Source: Pseudomonas sp. N40(2020)
Lineage (GTDB): Bacteria > Pseudomonadota > Gammaproteobacteria > Pseudomonadales > Pseudomonadaceae
Assembly: GCF_014472415.1 (NCBI RefSeq)
Contig: NZ_JACSZV010000018.1
Span: forward strand, 48,605-112,604
Direction of reading: 5' to 3'
Length of the DNA stretch: 64,000 nt
Below the pieces are notes generated by a model, which ran no database searches, was not told the DNA's origin, and saw only the letters and a list, made by a program, of their open reading frames with translations. The translations under genes were made by a program, and so were the position numbers. This document shows, one piece after another, positions 16,726 to 26,001 of the stretch (the stretch's first letter is position 1; every line of letters begins with the position of its first letter).

Positions 16726-18396
16726 TCAGTTTTTGATCATCTCCCGCACCTTGGCCGTCAGCAGATCAAAAGTGAACGGCTTGGTGATCATCTGCATCCC
16801 CGAGTCGAGAAATCCGCCACGTACCGCCGCATGCTCGGCGTATCCAGTGATGAACAAGACCTTGAGCCCCGGTCGATATTGCCGACCGATTTCCGCCAGC
16901 TGGCGGCCGTTCATGCCCGGCAGCCCGACGTCACTGATCAGCAGATCGATGCGCTGCGCGGAGTTGAGAATAGGCACGGCGCCGTCGGCATCCCCGGCCT
17001 CCACGAACGCATACCCCAACTCACTGAGTACCGCACTGACCAGCACACGTACGGCCGGATCGTCTTCGACGATCAGCACGGTTTCGCCATCCATCGCGTG
17101 CGGGGTTTGCAGGATGTCGCGAGCAGGCTGCTCCAGTTCTTCACCGCGAAAACGCGGCAGGTAAAGGTTGACCGTGGTGCCCTCATCGATTTCGCTGTCG
17201 ATTGAGACATGACCGCGCGATTGTTTGCTGAAACCGTAGATCATCGACAGGCCCAGACCGGTGCCCTGACCAATCGGCTTGGTGGTGAAAAACGGGTCGA
17301 ACGCACGGTTGATCACGCTCTGCGGCATGCCGCTACCGTTGTCGGTGACACTCAACATGACGTAATCACCGGGTTCGAGAATGCTGTAAGCCTCGGTGAA
17401 TTCACTGTGCAACACCTGGTTGCTGGTCTCGACCACTAGTTTGCCGCCCTCGGGCATGGCGTCGCGGGCATTGATGACCAGATTGAGCAGGGCGCTTTCC
17501 AGTTGATTGGGGTCCGCCTCGGCCACCCACAGTTTTTCGTTCAGACGCATGTCCAACTGAATGCTTTCGTTGAGGCTGCGCTGCAACAGCTCGCCCATGG
17601 ACAGGACGAGGGTGTTCATCTGCACCGCCTTGGAATCGAGCGACTGGCGACGGGAAAACGCCAACAGACGATGGGTCAGGCCGGCCGCGCGATTGGCAGA
17701 CGTCACACCCAGATCGATGAGACTGTCGAGGTCTTCGGTGCGCCCACGGGCCAGGCGCCGGCGCAGCAATTCGAGGCTGCCTATAATGCCGGTCAGCATG
17801 TTGTTGAAGTCGTGAGCGATACCGCCAGTAAGCTGGCCGACCGCTTCCATCTTCTGCGACTGACGCAACGCCTCTTCGTTGTGGCGCAGTTGCGCGGTGC
17901 GTTCCTCGACCTGTTGCTCAAGGGTTTCCAATGTCGATTGCAGACGTCGTTCGCTTTCACTCAGATCGATCAGACGGTCGCGGGCTTCGTACTGCCTTCG
18001 TCGGCCGCGCAGGGCGGCAGACACCAGGCTGATCAGCGTCGCGGGATGAAACGGGCGCTCGAGGAACGTGACGTTGCCTAACAGGCTGCTCAGGTGCGAG
18101 GAGGGGCCTTGCTCTTGTCCACCGTGATGGGTGAGCAGAACAATGGGGAGATCCGACCATGCCGGTTGCTGTTCCAGGTACAGGAACAAGGCTTCCATTT
18201 CCGGCCCGCGCAACGCTTCTGCGGCGATCAACAGAAGACCGGCCCCGGGCTCAAGCTCAGTGCACAGCGAACCGAGATTCGGCGTCACCAGCCCTTCGTA
18301 ACCGGCCTCGTTGAGTATCATCAGCGCAATTTGGCTGTCGCGACCCACAGGCGCCAGAATCAGCGCCCGTTCGGCCAGTGTTACCGAAACCGTCAC
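16726..18396 (-). CDS. Hybrid histidine kinase with degenerate N-terminal receiver and C-terminal receiver
   Basis: 556 residues, GTG start. Residues ~1-130 fold like a receiver (ALILAPVGRDSQIALMILNEAGYE), but the acceptor position reads LLLIAAEALRG with no Asp, so it is a pseudo-receiver. A coiled coil leads to HisKA with GGIAHDFNNML (H195), then the ATPase (NLVINARDAMPEGG, DNGSGM, GTGLGLSMIYG) and a true receiver with D489 in LLISDVGLPG. The H-box type (HDFNN) is that of FixL/NtrB-like kinases and differs from the two + strand kinases. The start overlaps the stop of the KaiC-like gene (GTGA), so the two products should be made together. The protein is soluble. Confidence 0.9.
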   Translation of the reverse strand: MTVSVTLAERALILAPVGRDSQIALMILNEAGYEGLVTPNLGSLCTELEPGAGLLLIAAEALRGPEMEALFLYLEQQPAWSDLPIVLLTHHGGQEQGPSSHLSSLLGNVTFLERPFHPATLISLVSAALRGRRRQYEARDRLIDLSESERRLQSTLETLEQQVEERTAQLRHNEEALRQSQKMEAVGQLTGGIAHDFNNMLTGIIGSLELLRRRLARGRTEDLDSLIDLGVTSANRAAGLTHRLLAFSRRQSLDSKAVQMNTLVLSMGELLQRSLNESIQLDMRLNEKLWVAEADPNQLESALLNLVINARDAMPEGGKLVVETSNQVLHSEFTEAYSILEPGDYVMLSVTDNGSGMPQSVINRAFDPFFTTKPIGQGTGLGLSMIYGFSKQSRGHVSIDSEIDEGTTVNLYLPRFRGEELEQPARDILQTPHAMDGETVLIVEDDPAVRVLVSAVLSELGYAFVEAGDADGAVPILNSAQRIDLLISDVGLPGMNGRQLAEIGRQYRPGLKVLFITGYAEHAAVRGGFLDSGMQMITKPFTFDLLTAKVREMIKN

Positions 18397-19895
18397 GAAG
18401 CCTCTTCCCGAAGCAGTGGATTGCTCGCGCCGAGGTAGGTCGGTACGCCGCGCAGCACGCCCTGGAAGGCTTCCAGCGGCTCACCGATGGTCATGCCCTG
18501 CGTAGAAATGCGGTATTCGCGAATCGTCGATTCGTGGCTGCCGGTGCGTTTCTTGATGATGGAAATCGCGCGGCGGACTTTGCCGAGCGCTTCGAAGTAT
18601 CGCAACAGAATCACCGTGTCGGCCAGATAAGTGATGTCGACCGGTGCCTGCATGTCGCCGACCAGACCATGCTGGGCAACGGTCATAAAGGTCGCGGCGC
18701 CTTTGCGATTGAGGTACAGCAGCAGTTCGTGCATATGCAGCACGAGGGCGTTCTCTTCAGGCATTGCCGCCTGGTAGCCGTTGATACTGTCGATGACCAC
18801 CGTCTTGATCTGGCCTTCATCGACGCATCGACGCACCCGGTGAGAGAACTCGCCCGGTGACAGCTCAGCGGCATCCACCTGCTCGATCAGCAGATTGCCG
18901 GTGGCTTGCAGGGCTTTGAGATCAATGCCGATGTTGTTCATGCGCTCGAACAGCAGGCCGAGTTCTTCATCGAAGATAAACAGTGCCGCTTTTTCACCGC
19001 GAGCGACCGCTTCCGCCGCAAAGATCATCGTGATCAGCGACTTGCCGGTACCTGCCGGACCAAGAATCAGTGTGCTGGAACCGGTTTCCACGCCGCCGCC
19101 GAGCAAGGCGTCCATTTCTGGAATGCCACTGGTCAACTGCAAACGCGGGTAATTACCACGGTGTTCGGCCGCCACCAGGCGCGGGAACACATGCACGCCG
19201 TCCCCCATGATGGTGAAGTCGTGAAAACCGCCGCGGTACTTTTGCCCGCGATACTTGATCACGCGGATCCGCCGCCGCTCGGCGCCGTAATTAGGCGTCA
19301 GCTCTTCAAGGCGGATCACGCCGTGGGCCACACTGTGCACGGTTTTATCGAGGGACTCGGTGGTCAGGTCATCTAGCAGCAGAACCGTGGCGTCGTAACG
19401 CACGAAGTAGTGCTTGATCGCCAGAATCTGCCGGCGATATCGCAAAGAGCTCTGCGCCAGCAAACGAATCTCCGACAGGCTGTCGAGCACTACGCGGGTC
19501 GGCTTGAAGCGCTCGACCACTTCGAAAATCTGTTTCGTCGCCTCACCCAATTCCAGATCGGAGGAGTACAGCAGGCTCTGCTGGTGTTCGGCATTGAGCA
19601 GGCTTTCCGGCGGCGTCAGCTCGAAGATTTCGATGTTTTCATTCAGCTCCCAGCCGTGGGACAGCGCCCCTTGGCGCAATTCACGCTCGGTTTCCGAGAG
19701 CGTGATGTATAACGAGCGTTCGCCGGCTTTTGCGCCGGCCATAAGAAAATGCAAGGCGACTGTGGTTTTGCCGGTACCGGGCTCGCCCTCCAGCAAAAAC
19801 ACATGACCGCGAGACAAACCACCGGCGAGGATGTCATCCAGGCCCACAATGCCGGTGGCGGCTTTCGCACTGATCAACTCGTTAGATGTAGACAA
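18393..19895 (-). CDS. KaiC-like RecA-fold double ATPase
   Basis: About 500 residues. I favour the TTG at 19895 because GAGAGGG lies six bases upstream; an ATG at 19910 is the alternative. Two KaiC/RecA domains are present: P-loop 1 GEPGTGKTT (about 37-45) with VVLDSLSEI, and P-loop 2 GPAGTGKSL (around 285) with IFDEELGLLFERM and TVVIDSINGY. Cyanobacterial KaiC is the clock ATPase/autokinase; in heterotrophs such proteins lack KaiA and take part in stress or signalling systems. No kaiB or kaiA is present here. The overlap with the following hybrid kinase gene points to a physical or regulatory partnership. ATPase activity is well supported; a timing role is not. Confidence 0.88.
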   Translation of the reverse strand: MSTSNELISAKAATGIVGLDDILAGGLSRGHVFLLEGEPGTGKTTVALHFLMAGAKAGERSLYITLSETERELRQGALSHGWELNENIEIFELTPPESLLNAEHQQSLLYSSDLELGEATKQIFEVVERFKPTRVVLDSLSEIRLLAQSSLRYRRQILAIKHYFVRYDATVLLLDDLTTESLDKTVHSVAHGVIRLEELTPNYGAERRRIRVIKYRGQKYRGGFHDFTIMGDGVHVFPRLVAAEHRGNYPRLQLTSGIPEMDALLGGGVETGSSTLILGPAGTGKSLITMIFAAEAVARGEKAALFIFDEELGLLFERMNNIGIDLKALQATGNLLIEQVDAAELSPGEFSHRVRRCVDEGQIKTVVIDSINGYQAAMPEENALVLHMHELLLYLNRKGAATFMTVAQHGLVGDMQAPVDITYLADTVILLRYFEALGKVRRAISIIKKRTGSHESTIREYRISTQGMTIGEPLEAFQGVLRGVPTYLGASNPLLREEAS

Positions 19896-20026
19896 AAAAT
19901 GCCCTCTCATGACTACGGGGGTCGAGGCCGCCGACTGAGTTCGGCGACCTGAATTACTTGACCCCACGCGTTGATGGCGGTTCCGCTTTTTCTCCCACAA
20001 TGTGTCAGGAAGGCTGCCGATAGCGC

Positions 20027-21082
20027 TTAAAGCCCTTGCTGCAAAGCAGGGTCATCCGGATTGAGCTGCTCGAGTTGAGCCAACAGGATCTGCACGTTTT
20101 GCAACTGGCCACTTTCTTTCCAGTAGTTGATCAGCAGAACCCGCGCCTTGCGGTCGGCGGGGTGGCGCTGGACGATTTCCTGTAGCTGGTTCTGTGCCGC
20201 TTCCAGCTCCTCCGCACTGTGCAGAGTGGTAGCGAGGTCGTAGCGGTAATCCTTGTTGTCAGGTTCCAGCTCGACCGCCTTGGACAAGCCGAGAAGGGCG
20301 TACTCACGTTGACCGTGGTGCAGCAGCCACAGGCCGAGGGCATGTTGCAGATAAGCGGAGTCAGGTTGGGCTTTAAGCTGTTGGGCGAGCAACTGCCGGG
20401 CGGCGTCGCTCTGGCCCTGGCGGTCGAGCACATCGATCTGCATCACCAGGGCCGCAAGGTTGCCGGGCTCCAGACGAAGCGTATTGTCGAGTGCAAGCTG
20501 CGCCTGTTTCAGTTCGGAGTTATGGATATAAAGTCGCGCCAGTTGCGCGTAAGCCGCGGCGCTTTCCGGTTCTCCTTTGAGCGCTTCTTCCCAGCCATCG
20601 ATGGCCTGCTGCAGCGGGGCGAAATACAGGCCCAGTTCATCCGGGGTCAGGCCGAGCAAAGCGTTGATCGCGGCAAAGCGAACCGTCTGATCTTCATCAT
20701 CGAGCATCGGCCCCAGCAACAGGCTGCGTTGCCCGCCCGGCACCAGTCCAACCACACTTTTGATCGCTGCCAGCCGCACCTGGGGGGCTTCGTTCTGCAA
20801 GTCCGCGTCGGCGAGTTTCAGCGCCTGTGGACTGGGATAGTTAGCCAGTTCGCCATGCAGCCAGACGCGCCGCTTGACCGACAAATCCGGCCGCCCCAAT
20901 TGCTGATACAACTGGCGCGCCGCGCCGGGCTCACCGGTGCGGGCGGCACCCAGCGCCTCGCTATAGCCATGCTTGATCGCGTCCGGAATGACTGGGGCGG
21001 TGCTGCGCAGGAACAGCCATGCGACGACGACAACAAGCACAAGGCCAAGGCTGATAAGCAGGTAGCGGCGGGACTGAGGCAT
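20027..21082 (-). CDS. Membrane-anchored HEAT/TPR repeat protein
   Basis: 351 residues. One N-terminal membrane anchor (LLISLGLVLVVVVAWLFL, about 8-25) is followed by HEAT-like repeats (QVRLAAIKSVVGLVPGG, TVRFAAINALLGLTPDE, about 95-160) and then at least four TPR units from about 165 (AAYAQLARLYIHNSELKQAQ, LQHALGLWLLHHGQREYALLG). It should be a periplasmic or cytoplasmic-face scaffold with no enzymatic motif. It ends the - strand group after the KaiC-like gene in map order and reads toward it, so it may be the first gene of a TPR-KaiC-kinase transcript; the gap to the KaiC start is about 130 bp. The partner is unknown. Confidence 0.75.
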   Translation of the reverse strand: MPQSRRYLLISLGLVLVVVVAWLFLRSTAPVIPDAIKHGYSEALGAARTGEPGAARQLYQQLGRPDLSVKRRVWLHGELANYPSPQALKLADADLQNEAPQVRLAAIKSVVGLVPGGQRSLLLGPMLDDEDQTVRFAAINALLGLTPDELGLYFAPLQQAIDGWEEALKGEPESAAAYAQLARLYIHNSELKQAQLALDNTLRLEPGNLAALVMQIDVLDRQGQSDAARQLLAQQLKAQPDSAYLQHALGLWLLHHGQREYALLGLSKAVELEPDNKDYRYDLATTLHSAEELEAAQNQLQEIVQRHPADRKARVLLINYWKESGQLQNVQILLAQLEQLNPDDPALQQGL

Positions 21083-21294
21083 GCAGGTTTCCGAAAACTG
21101 GCGTACTTGAGCAGAGGGGCAAGCTTCGGTCAGCTCGGGCTGTGAGTCAAACCCCGCGCGAGCGAATCGGCCTACAAGTTCTGTCGACTCCGTTGGCCGT
21201 CAAATTTTCGATGCAGTGTCTACGCTTGCAGGTGTCGCTTGCGGGCGGGCACAACATCCACTGTCAATGTGCTTGAAAGCAAAAAGGATCAGGC

Positions 21295-21335
21295 AAAAAA
21301 AGCCCCGCGACCGAATGATACGCGGGGCAAAAAAA
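21295..21335 (-). terminator. Rho-independent terminator of mexEF-oprN
   Basis: GCCCCGCG (21302-21309) pairs with CGCGGGGC (21321-21328), with a run of Ts on the - strand directly after the stem (21295-21301). It lies about 40 bp past the oprN stop. The A/T runs on both sides would allow it to work in either direction. Confidence 0.85.
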
Positions 21336-21376
21336 TTGGTTGGTTGCGGCCAACCAAAGGAGCTCTTTAACAACGT

Positions 21377-22798
21377 TTACTTACTGGCGACCGTCTCTGG
21401 TTGCCAGCCACCGCCAAGGGCTTTGTAGATCGCGACAATGCCGCGGTACAGATCGACTTCGGCCTGAGCCTGGCTGTCTTCGGCATTCAGACGTTCACGC
21501 TGCGCATCGAGCAGCACAAGGAAGTCAGTGGTGCCTTCGCGATAGCGGATCTCCGCGAGATCGGCAGCCTTTCGGCTCGATTCACTCTGGCGGATCAGCG
21601 AGATCAGGCGCTGCTGACGTTTGCCGTAGTCGCTGAAGGCGTTTTCCGACTCTTCCAGTGCCAACAACACTTGTTGCTCGTAGGTCGCCAGCGCGCCTTC
21701 AGCATCCGCGTCGGCACCGCGCAAACGGGCCCGCACACTGCCAAGGTCGAATGCTGCCCAGGTGATGCTCGGGCCCAGTGCCCAGGCGTTGGCCGCCGAG
21801 GAACCGATCTGCGAACCGCGCCCGGCCGTCCAGCCCAGGAAACCGCTGAGGCTCACCCGTGGGAACAGGTCGGCTTTTGCCACGCCAATGCGCGCCGTGG
21901 CCGAGGCCAGTTGGCGTTCAGCGCTTAGGATGTCCGGACGACGTTGCAGCAGCTCGCCCGGGTTGCCAATCGGCAATGCCTTGGCAATCGCCGGCATGTC
22001 TTTAGGGCTCAAGTCCACTGTGAGCTTGTCCGGGCGTTCACCCAGCAGAGTGGCGATGCGGTTTTTCTGGCGAACCTGTTCCGCCTGGAGTTGCGGCACA
22101 CTGGCTTCGACCGACCCCAGGCGCGCATCGGCACGTTCCACGTCGAGCTGATCGCCAACACCAGCGTCACGCAGGCTGATGGTGATCTTGCGCGACTCCT
22201 GCTGGTTGTTCAGGTTGGCCACGGCGATCTTTTCCCGCAGTTGCGCGCCACGCAGTTGACCGTAAGCGTCCACCAGTTCGGCAATCATGGTGACTTGCAG
22301 TTGATACAAGTCGGCTTCGGCGGCCTGCTGGTCGGCATCGCTGGCTTCCAGATTGCGCTGGATACGACCGAACAAGTCCAGCTCCCAGGCCATGTCCAGA
22401 CCCAGATCATAGCGTTCGCTGTTGACCCGATTGGTGGTCTGGCCGGGGATTTGTCCCTTGGCCAGATCGCTGGAGGCGCGGCTGGTGATGGTCGGCATGG
22501 CGTCGTTGCTGGCGTCGTCGCGGATCGCCCGGGCAGCTTTCCAGCGAGCGAACGCCACACGCAGTTCACGGTTGCCTTGCAGCGATTGCGTCACCAACTG
22601 GTTGAGGGTCGGATCGTCGAACTGCTGCCACCAGATGCCTTCGAACTTCGAACGGTCAAAGTTCTTCTGACCGTTGGCGCCGTCGGTGGCGGTCGTGATG
22701 TTGGCCGCCTCCGTCGCCGGGGTCTTGTAGTCGGGGCCGACGGCGCAGGCGCTGAGAGCCAGCACCAGCAGACTCGGCAAGAAGACTTTCAGACTCAT
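21377..22798 (-). CDS. oprN: Outer membrane efflux lipoprotein of the MexEF pump
   Basis: 473 residues. The lipoprotein signal peptide ends LALSAC, followed by AVGPDYKTP, the standard NodT/OprM-type start. Two long coiled TolC-type repeats follow, with LLQRRPDILSAERQL and RVSLSGFLGWTAG. It forms the trimeric outer membrane channel of the tripartite RND pump. The start overlaps the mexF stop by four bases. Identification as OprN follows from the mexE-mexF order and the mexT/mexS genes nearby; regulation should be by MexT. Confidence 0.9.
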   Translation of the reverse strand: MSLKVFLPSLLVLALSACAVGPDYKTPATEAANITTATDGANGQKNFDRSKFEGIWWQQFDDPTLNQLVTQSLQGNRELRVAFARWKAARAIRDDASNDAMPTITSRASSDLAKGQIPGQTTNRVNSERYDLGLDMAWELDLFGRIQRNLEASDADQQAAEADLYQLQVTMIAELVDAYGQLRGAQLREKIAVANLNNQQESRKITISLRDAGVGDQLDVERADARLGSVEASVPQLQAEQVRQKNRIATLLGERPDKLTVDLSPKDMPAIAKALPIGNPGELLQRRPDILSAERQLASATARIGVAKADLFPRVSLSGFLGWTAGRGSQIGSSAANAWALGPSITWAAFDLGSVRARLRGADADAEGALATYEQQVLLALEESENAFSDYGKRQQRLISLIRQSESSRKAADLAEIRYREGTTDFLVLLDAQRERLNAEDSQAQAEVDLYRGIVAIYKALGGGWQPETVASK

Positions 22799-25700
22799 TG
22801 TTGCGCCTCCGGTTGCTTTTGAAGATTGTGCGCCTTCGCCGCTTTGCGCTGCTCGCTGCGTTCGACAAAGTTACGGATCAATACGTAGAACACGGGTGTC
22901 AGCAACAGACCGAAGAAGGTCACCCCGAGCATCCCGGAGAACACCGCCACACCCATGGCGTGACGCATCTCGGCACCGGCACCGCTGGAGAGCACGAGTG
23001 GCACCACACCCATGATGAATGCGAAGGAAGTCATCAGGATCGGCCGCAGACGCAGACGGCAGGCTTCCAGTACCGCAGCGAGCGGGTCGAGGCCTTCTTC
23101 CTGTTTATCCTTGGCAAATTCGACGATCAGAATCGCGTTCTTACACGCAAGTCCCACCAGTACGATCAAACCGATCTGGGTGAAGATGTTGTTGTCACCG
23201 CCAGAGATGATCACACCGGTGATGGCCGACAGCAGGGTCATCGGTACGATCAGGATCACCGCCAGTGGCAGGCTCCAGCTTTCGTACTGAGCAGCAAGTA
23301 CCAGGAACGCCAGCAGTACGCAGAGCGGGAACACGAACAGCGCGGTGTTGCCGGACAGAATCTGCTGGTAGGTCAGGTCGGTCCATTCGTAGGTCATGCC
23401 GTTCGGAAGTTCATCCTTGAGCAGTTTCTCGATGGCTTTTTCCGCCTGGCCGGAGCTGTAGCCGGGGGCTGCCGCACCGTTGATTTCCGCGGTGATGAAG
23501 CCGTTGTAGTGCATCACGCGATCCGGCCCCGAGGTGTCGCTGACCTTGATGAAGGTCGCCAGCGGGATCATTTCGCCTTTGTTGTTGCGCACTTTCAACT
23601 GACCGATCTGATCGGATTCGAGGCGGAACTGTTGCTCGGCCTGGACGTTGACCTGATAAGTGCGGCCGAAACGGTTGAAGTCGTTGGCATACAGCGAACC
23701 CAGATAGATCTGCAGGGTGTCGAAGATGTCGCTGACCGCAACGCCATGGGTCTTGGCTTTTTCACGGTCGATGGCTGCATCGACCTGCGGCACGTTCACG
23801 GTGTAACTGGTGAACAGGCCTGCCAGTTCCGGCACGCTGTGACTCTTGTTGATGATGTTCATGGTTTCTTTGTACAGCTCGTCGTAGCCCAGGTTGCCCC
23901 GGTCTTCGATTTGCAGGCGGAAACCACCAATGGTGCCCAGACCTTGTACCGGCGGTGGCGGGAAGATCGCCATGTACGCCTCTTGAATGTTCGCGTACTG
24001 GCCGTTCAAGGCACCGGCAATCGCACCGGCGGACATGCTCGGATCTTTACGCTCGTCGAACGGTTTCAGGGTGACGAACACGATGCCGGCGTTCGGGCTA
24101 TTGGTGAAACCGTTGATCGACAGCCCAGGGAACGCTACGGCGCTTTCCACGCCTGGCTGTTTCAGCGCCAGGTCGGACATGCGCTTGATCACGTCTTCGG
24201 TGCGATCCAGGCTCGAGGCGTCCGGCAACTGTGCGAAGGCCACCAGGTATTGTTTGTCCTGGCCAGGTACGAATCCGGTCGGGGTGCTGGAGAAACCGAA
24301 GAAGGTCAGCACCATCAGGCCTGCGTACAGCAACAGGGCGATGCCGCTGCCGCGGATAACCCGGCGCACGGTGCCGACGTAGCCATGGCTGGCACGGTCG
24401 AAGAAACGGTTGAACGGACGGAACAACCAGCCACCGAAGATCTTGTCGAGAACCTTGGAGAAGCGGTCTTTCGGCGCGTCGTGACTTTTCAGCAACACAG
24501 CGGCCAGCGCTGGCGACAGGGTCAGCGAGTTGAATGCCGAGATCACTGTCGAAATGGCAATGGTCAGAGCGAACTGCTTATAGAACTGACCCGTGAGGCC
24601 GGAGATGAAAGCCGCCGGAACAAACACCGCACATAGCACCAGTGCCGTCGCAATGATCGGGCCGGTCACCTCACGCATGGCGCGTTTTGTGGCTTCTACC
24701 GGGGTCAAGCCAAGTTCGATGTTCCGTTCGACGTTCTCTACCACCACGATGGCATCGTCCACCACGATACCGATGGCCAGTACCAGGCCGAACAGTGACA
24801 GCGCGTTGAGCGAGAAACCAAACAGGTGCATCACCGCAAACGTACCGATCAACGATACCGGCACCGCCACCAACGGAATGATCGAGGCGCGCCATGTTTG
24901 CAGGAACAGAATCACCACCAGCACCACGAGGATCAGCGCTTCGAAGAGGGTATGAACCACCGCTTCGATCGAGCCGCGCACGAAGATCGTCGGGTCATAA
25001 ACGATGCTGTAATCCATGCCCTGCGGGAAACCTTTCTTCAACTCGTCCATCTTCGCCCGAACGTCGTTCGAGATGTCGATGGCGTTGGAGCCTGGACGCT
25101 GGAAGATCGGGATGGCCACGGCTGGTTGGTTGTTCAGCAACGAACGCAGGGCGTATTGGCTGGAGCCCAGTTCGACGCGAGCAATGTCTTTGAGCCGAGT
25201 GATTTCACCGTTGTCGCCTGCGCGAATGATGATGTTCTCGAACTCTTCCTCAGTTACCAGACGGCCCTGAGTGTTGACCGACAGCTGGAAGCTTTGCGCA
25301 GTCGGGGCAGGGGGCGCGCCCAGTTGGCCGGCAGCTACCTGACGGTTCTGTTCGCGAATTGCGGTGACTACATCGGTTGCAGTCAGGTTACGCGAAGCGG
25401 TCTTGTTTGGATCGAGCCACACACGTAGCGAGTAATCGCCCATGCCGAACAACTGCACATCACCGACACCGCCCAGACGCGCGAGCTCATCCTTGATGTT
25501 CAGGATTGCGTAGTTGGACAGGTAGAGCATGTCGTAGCGCTTGTCCGGCGAGGTCAAGTGCACAACCATGGTCAGGTCGGGTGATGCCTTGTCGACGGTG
25601 ATACCGATGCGCGTCACTTCCTCGGGAAGCTTCGGTTCGGTACGGGTCACGCGGTTTTGCACCTGCACCTGCGCATTGTCCAGGTCAGTGCCCAGGGCGA

Positions 25701-25986
25701 AGGTGATGGTCAGCGTGATCTTGCCGTCAGCAGTGGACTGCGAGGACATGTACAGCATGTTTTCGACGCCGGTGATGGCTTGCTCCAGCGGAGCGGCCAC
25801 GGTCTCACCGATGACTTTGGGGTTGGCGCCCGGGAAGTTGGCACGTACTACCACGGTTGGCGGCACGACTTCCGGGTATTCGCTGATCGGCAACTGGAAT
25901 AGCGAGATCGCACCGGCGATCAGGATCAACAGCGACAACACCGCTGCGAAGATCGGCCGTGAAATGAAGAATTGGGAAAAATTCAT
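22795..25986 (-). CDS. mexF: RND multidrug efflux transporter MexF
   Basis: 1063 residues, the length expected for MexF. It begins MNFSQFFISRPIFAAVLSLL and shows the HAE1 layout: 12 membrane segments, two large periplasmic loops, GIVVDDAIVVVENVERN with the intramembrane Asp pair in TM4, and LACKNAILIVEFAKD in TM11. The sequence as read is extremely close to P. aeruginosa MexF as I remember it. It exports chloramphenicol, fluoroquinolones, trimethoprim and quinolone-signal precursors by proton antiport in that species. It lies between mexE (15 bp gap) and oprN (4-bp overlap) in one operon. Confidence 0.95.
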   Translation of the reverse strand: MNFSQFFISRPIFAAVLSLLILIAGAISLFQLPISEYPEVVPPTVVVRANFPGANPKVIGETVAAPLEQAITGVENMLYMSSQSTADGKITLTITFALGTDLDNAQVQVQNRVTRTEPKLPEEVTRIGITVDKASPDLTMVVHLTSPDKRYDMLYLSNYAILNIKDELARLGGVGDVQLFGMGDYSLRVWLDPNKTASRNLTATDVVTAIREQNRQVAAGQLGAPPAPTAQSFQLSVNTQGRLVTEEEFENIIIRAGDNGEITRLKDIARVELGSSQYALRSLLNNQPAVAIPIFQRPGSNAIDISNDVRAKMDELKKGFPQGMDYSIVYDPTIFVRGSIEAVVHTLFEALILVVLVVILFLQTWRASIIPLVAVPVSLIGTFAVMHLFGFSLNALSLFGLVLAIGIVVDDAIVVVENVERNIELGLTPVEATKRAMREVTGPIIATALVLCAVFVPAAFISGLTGQFYKQFALTIAISTVISAFNSLTLSPALAAVLLKSHDAPKDRFSKVLDKIFGGWLFRPFNRFFDRASHGYVGTVRRVIRGSGIALLLYAGLMVLTFFGFSSTPTGFVPGQDKQYLVAFAQLPDASSLDRTEDVIKRMSDLALKQPGVESAVAFPGLSINGFTNSPNAGIVFVTLKPFDERKDPSMSAGAIAGALNGQYANIQEAYMAIFPPPPVQGLGTIGGFRLQIEDRGNLGYDELYKETMNIINKSHSVPELAGLFTSYTVNVPQVDAAIDREKAKTHGVAVSDIFDTLQIYLGSLYANDFNRFGRTYQVNVQAEQQFRLESDQIGQLKVRNNKGEMIPLATFIKVSDTSGPDRVMHYNGFITAEINGAAAPGYSSGQAEKAIEKLLKDELPNGMTYEWTDLTYQQILSGNTALFVFPLCVLLAFLVLAAQYESWSLPLAVILIVPMTLLSAITGVIISGGDNNIFTQIGLIVLVGLACKNAILIVEFAKDKQEEGLDPLAAVLEACRLRLRPILMTSFAFIMGVVPLVLSSGAGAEMRHAMGVAVFSGMLGVTFFGLLLTPVFYVLIRNFVERSEQRKAAKAHNLQKQPEAQQ

Positions 25987-26001
25987 CGGAGTTATCGTCC
26001 C

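Noticed and set aside
18393..19895. A circadian clock locus
   Set aside because: Only a KaiC-like protein is present; no kaiA or kaiB is found in the window and KaiC autophosphorylation residues cannot be confirmed, so a timing function is not claimed.
22798..24636. A 612-codon open frame antisense to mexF
   Set aside because: MexF is unambiguous on the other strand. The antisense product has His/Gln/Arg-rich composition typical of a shadow frame.
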